Positions 22,430-22,652 of a stretch of 22,652 nucleotides of DNA are shown one piece after another (the stretch's first letter is position 1; every line of letters starts with the position of its first letter). The DNA comes from Candidatus Woesearchaeota archaeon CG11_big_fil_rev_8_21_14_0_20_43_8 (GTDB lineage: Archaea > Nanobdellota > Nanobdellia > Woesearchaeales > CG08-08-20-14). The stretch spans positions 1 to 22,652 of the forward strand of contig PCVE01000080.1 in the NCBI GenBank assembly GCA_002762705.1, written 5' to 3'. The position numbers and the translations under genes are program-made. A model generated the notes under the pieces. The model saw nothing but the letters and a program-made list of their open reading frames with translations. It had not been told where the DNA came from and searched no databases.

Positions 22430-22652
22430 TTCCGAACAAAACGCTCAATCCGATCAAGACCTTCTTTGATCTTTTCCATAGAAGTGGCGAATGAAAGCCT
22501 GACATGTTTATCCATGCCAAACGCGATACCGGGTACGACAGCTACATTCTCCTGATCGATGAGTCGCTCTGTGAATTCCATACTGCCACTGCACACCGAC
22601 GATATATCTGGGAACGCATAGAACGCGCCATCGGGCCTGCTACATTTTATCC
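22411..22652 (-). CDS. Class I/II aminotransferase, C-terminal fragment (cut by window end)
   Basis: The frame is open from the window edge to TAA at 22411-22413, showing the last 80 residues. PDGAFYAFPDIS, followed by ENVAVVPGIAFGMDKHVRLSFATSMEKIKEGLDRIERF, is the C-terminal small domain of fold-type I PLP aminotransferases (AspC-like). RLSFA contains the Arg that binds the substrate alpha-carboxylate. The Lys-PLP region and N-terminus lie outside. Amino-acid substrate cannot be decided from this part. It overlaps the oligosaccharyltransferase 3' end by 19 bases, tail to tail. Confidence 0.85.
   Translation of the reverse strand, partial: IKCSRPDGAFYAFPDISSVCSGSMEFTERLIDQENVAVVPGIAFGMDKHVRLSFATSMEKIKEGLDRIERFVRNQISTR

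Noticed and set aside
1..22652. CRISPR array, toxin-antitoxin pair or complete insertion sequence
   Set aside because: No spaced direct repeats, no recognisable toxin or antitoxin pair and no transposase motif were found on either strand.

Overview
The window comes from an archaeal genome. It encodes translation factor aIF6, an AglB/STT3-type oligosaccharyltransferase, a DRG-family GTPase and a PGF-pre-PGF surface protein. Most promoters are BRE/TATA boxes placed about 25-32 bases before the start codon, so many mRNAs look leaderless, and there is a candidate archaeal box C/D guide RNA. Small gene spacing, many unplaced membrane proteins and the DUF5752-like domain would suit a DPANN (Woesearchaeota-like) lineage, but that placement is inference. 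No CRISPR array, tRNA, rRNA or intact transposon is visible.

Layout. Bases 1-806 (+) hold the C-terminal part of an SGNH-hydrolase-like gene with a damaged 5' end and a perfect hairpin at 22-41. Bases 791-1873 (-) encode a six-hairpin-glycosidase-like protein with its own TATA box. Bases 1958-2179 (-) hold a tiny ORF that looks like an internally deleted TMTC-like TPR membrane protein. From 15876 down to 2209 (-) runs a tightly packed five-gene block of about 13.7 kb. It comprises a 2188-residue secreted protein (DNRLRE, two beta-helix/insert modules, six Kelch repeats, about 110 N-glycosylation sequons), a membrane protein with FN3-like, Ca-binding-like, PGF-pre-PGF, TM and cytoplasmic DUF5752-like and helical-repeat parts, a polytopic membrane protein starting with the same helical repeat, a membrane-anchored transglutaminase-like protein with a cytoplasmic coiled coil, and a DRG GTPase.

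Bases 15877-16247 are a regulatory and RNA region: the giant gene's promoter, a candidate long box C/D RNA on the minus strand (about 15983-16117), and a divergent promoter. Next come a 50-residue zinc ribbon (+), a 64-residue basic protein (-), and aIF6 (+) divergent from it with back-to-back TATA boxes. A structured leader precedes PRPP synthetase, which is followed directly by a PiT phosphate permease. The oligosaccharyltransferase AglB follows with its own promoter, and the window ends in the 3' part of a convergent aminotransferase.

How it fits together. The minus-strand block looks like one operon building a cell-surface assembly that spans the membrane, with large cytoplasmic parts on at least two members. 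The sequon-dense giant protein is an obvious substrate for the oligosaccharyltransferase encoded 3.7 kb away. PRPP synthetase with phosphate uptake forms a small phosphate/nucleotide unit. The least expected items are the long C/D RNA, one guide of which matches the 23S peptidyl-transferase loop, and the uncharacterised surface operon.
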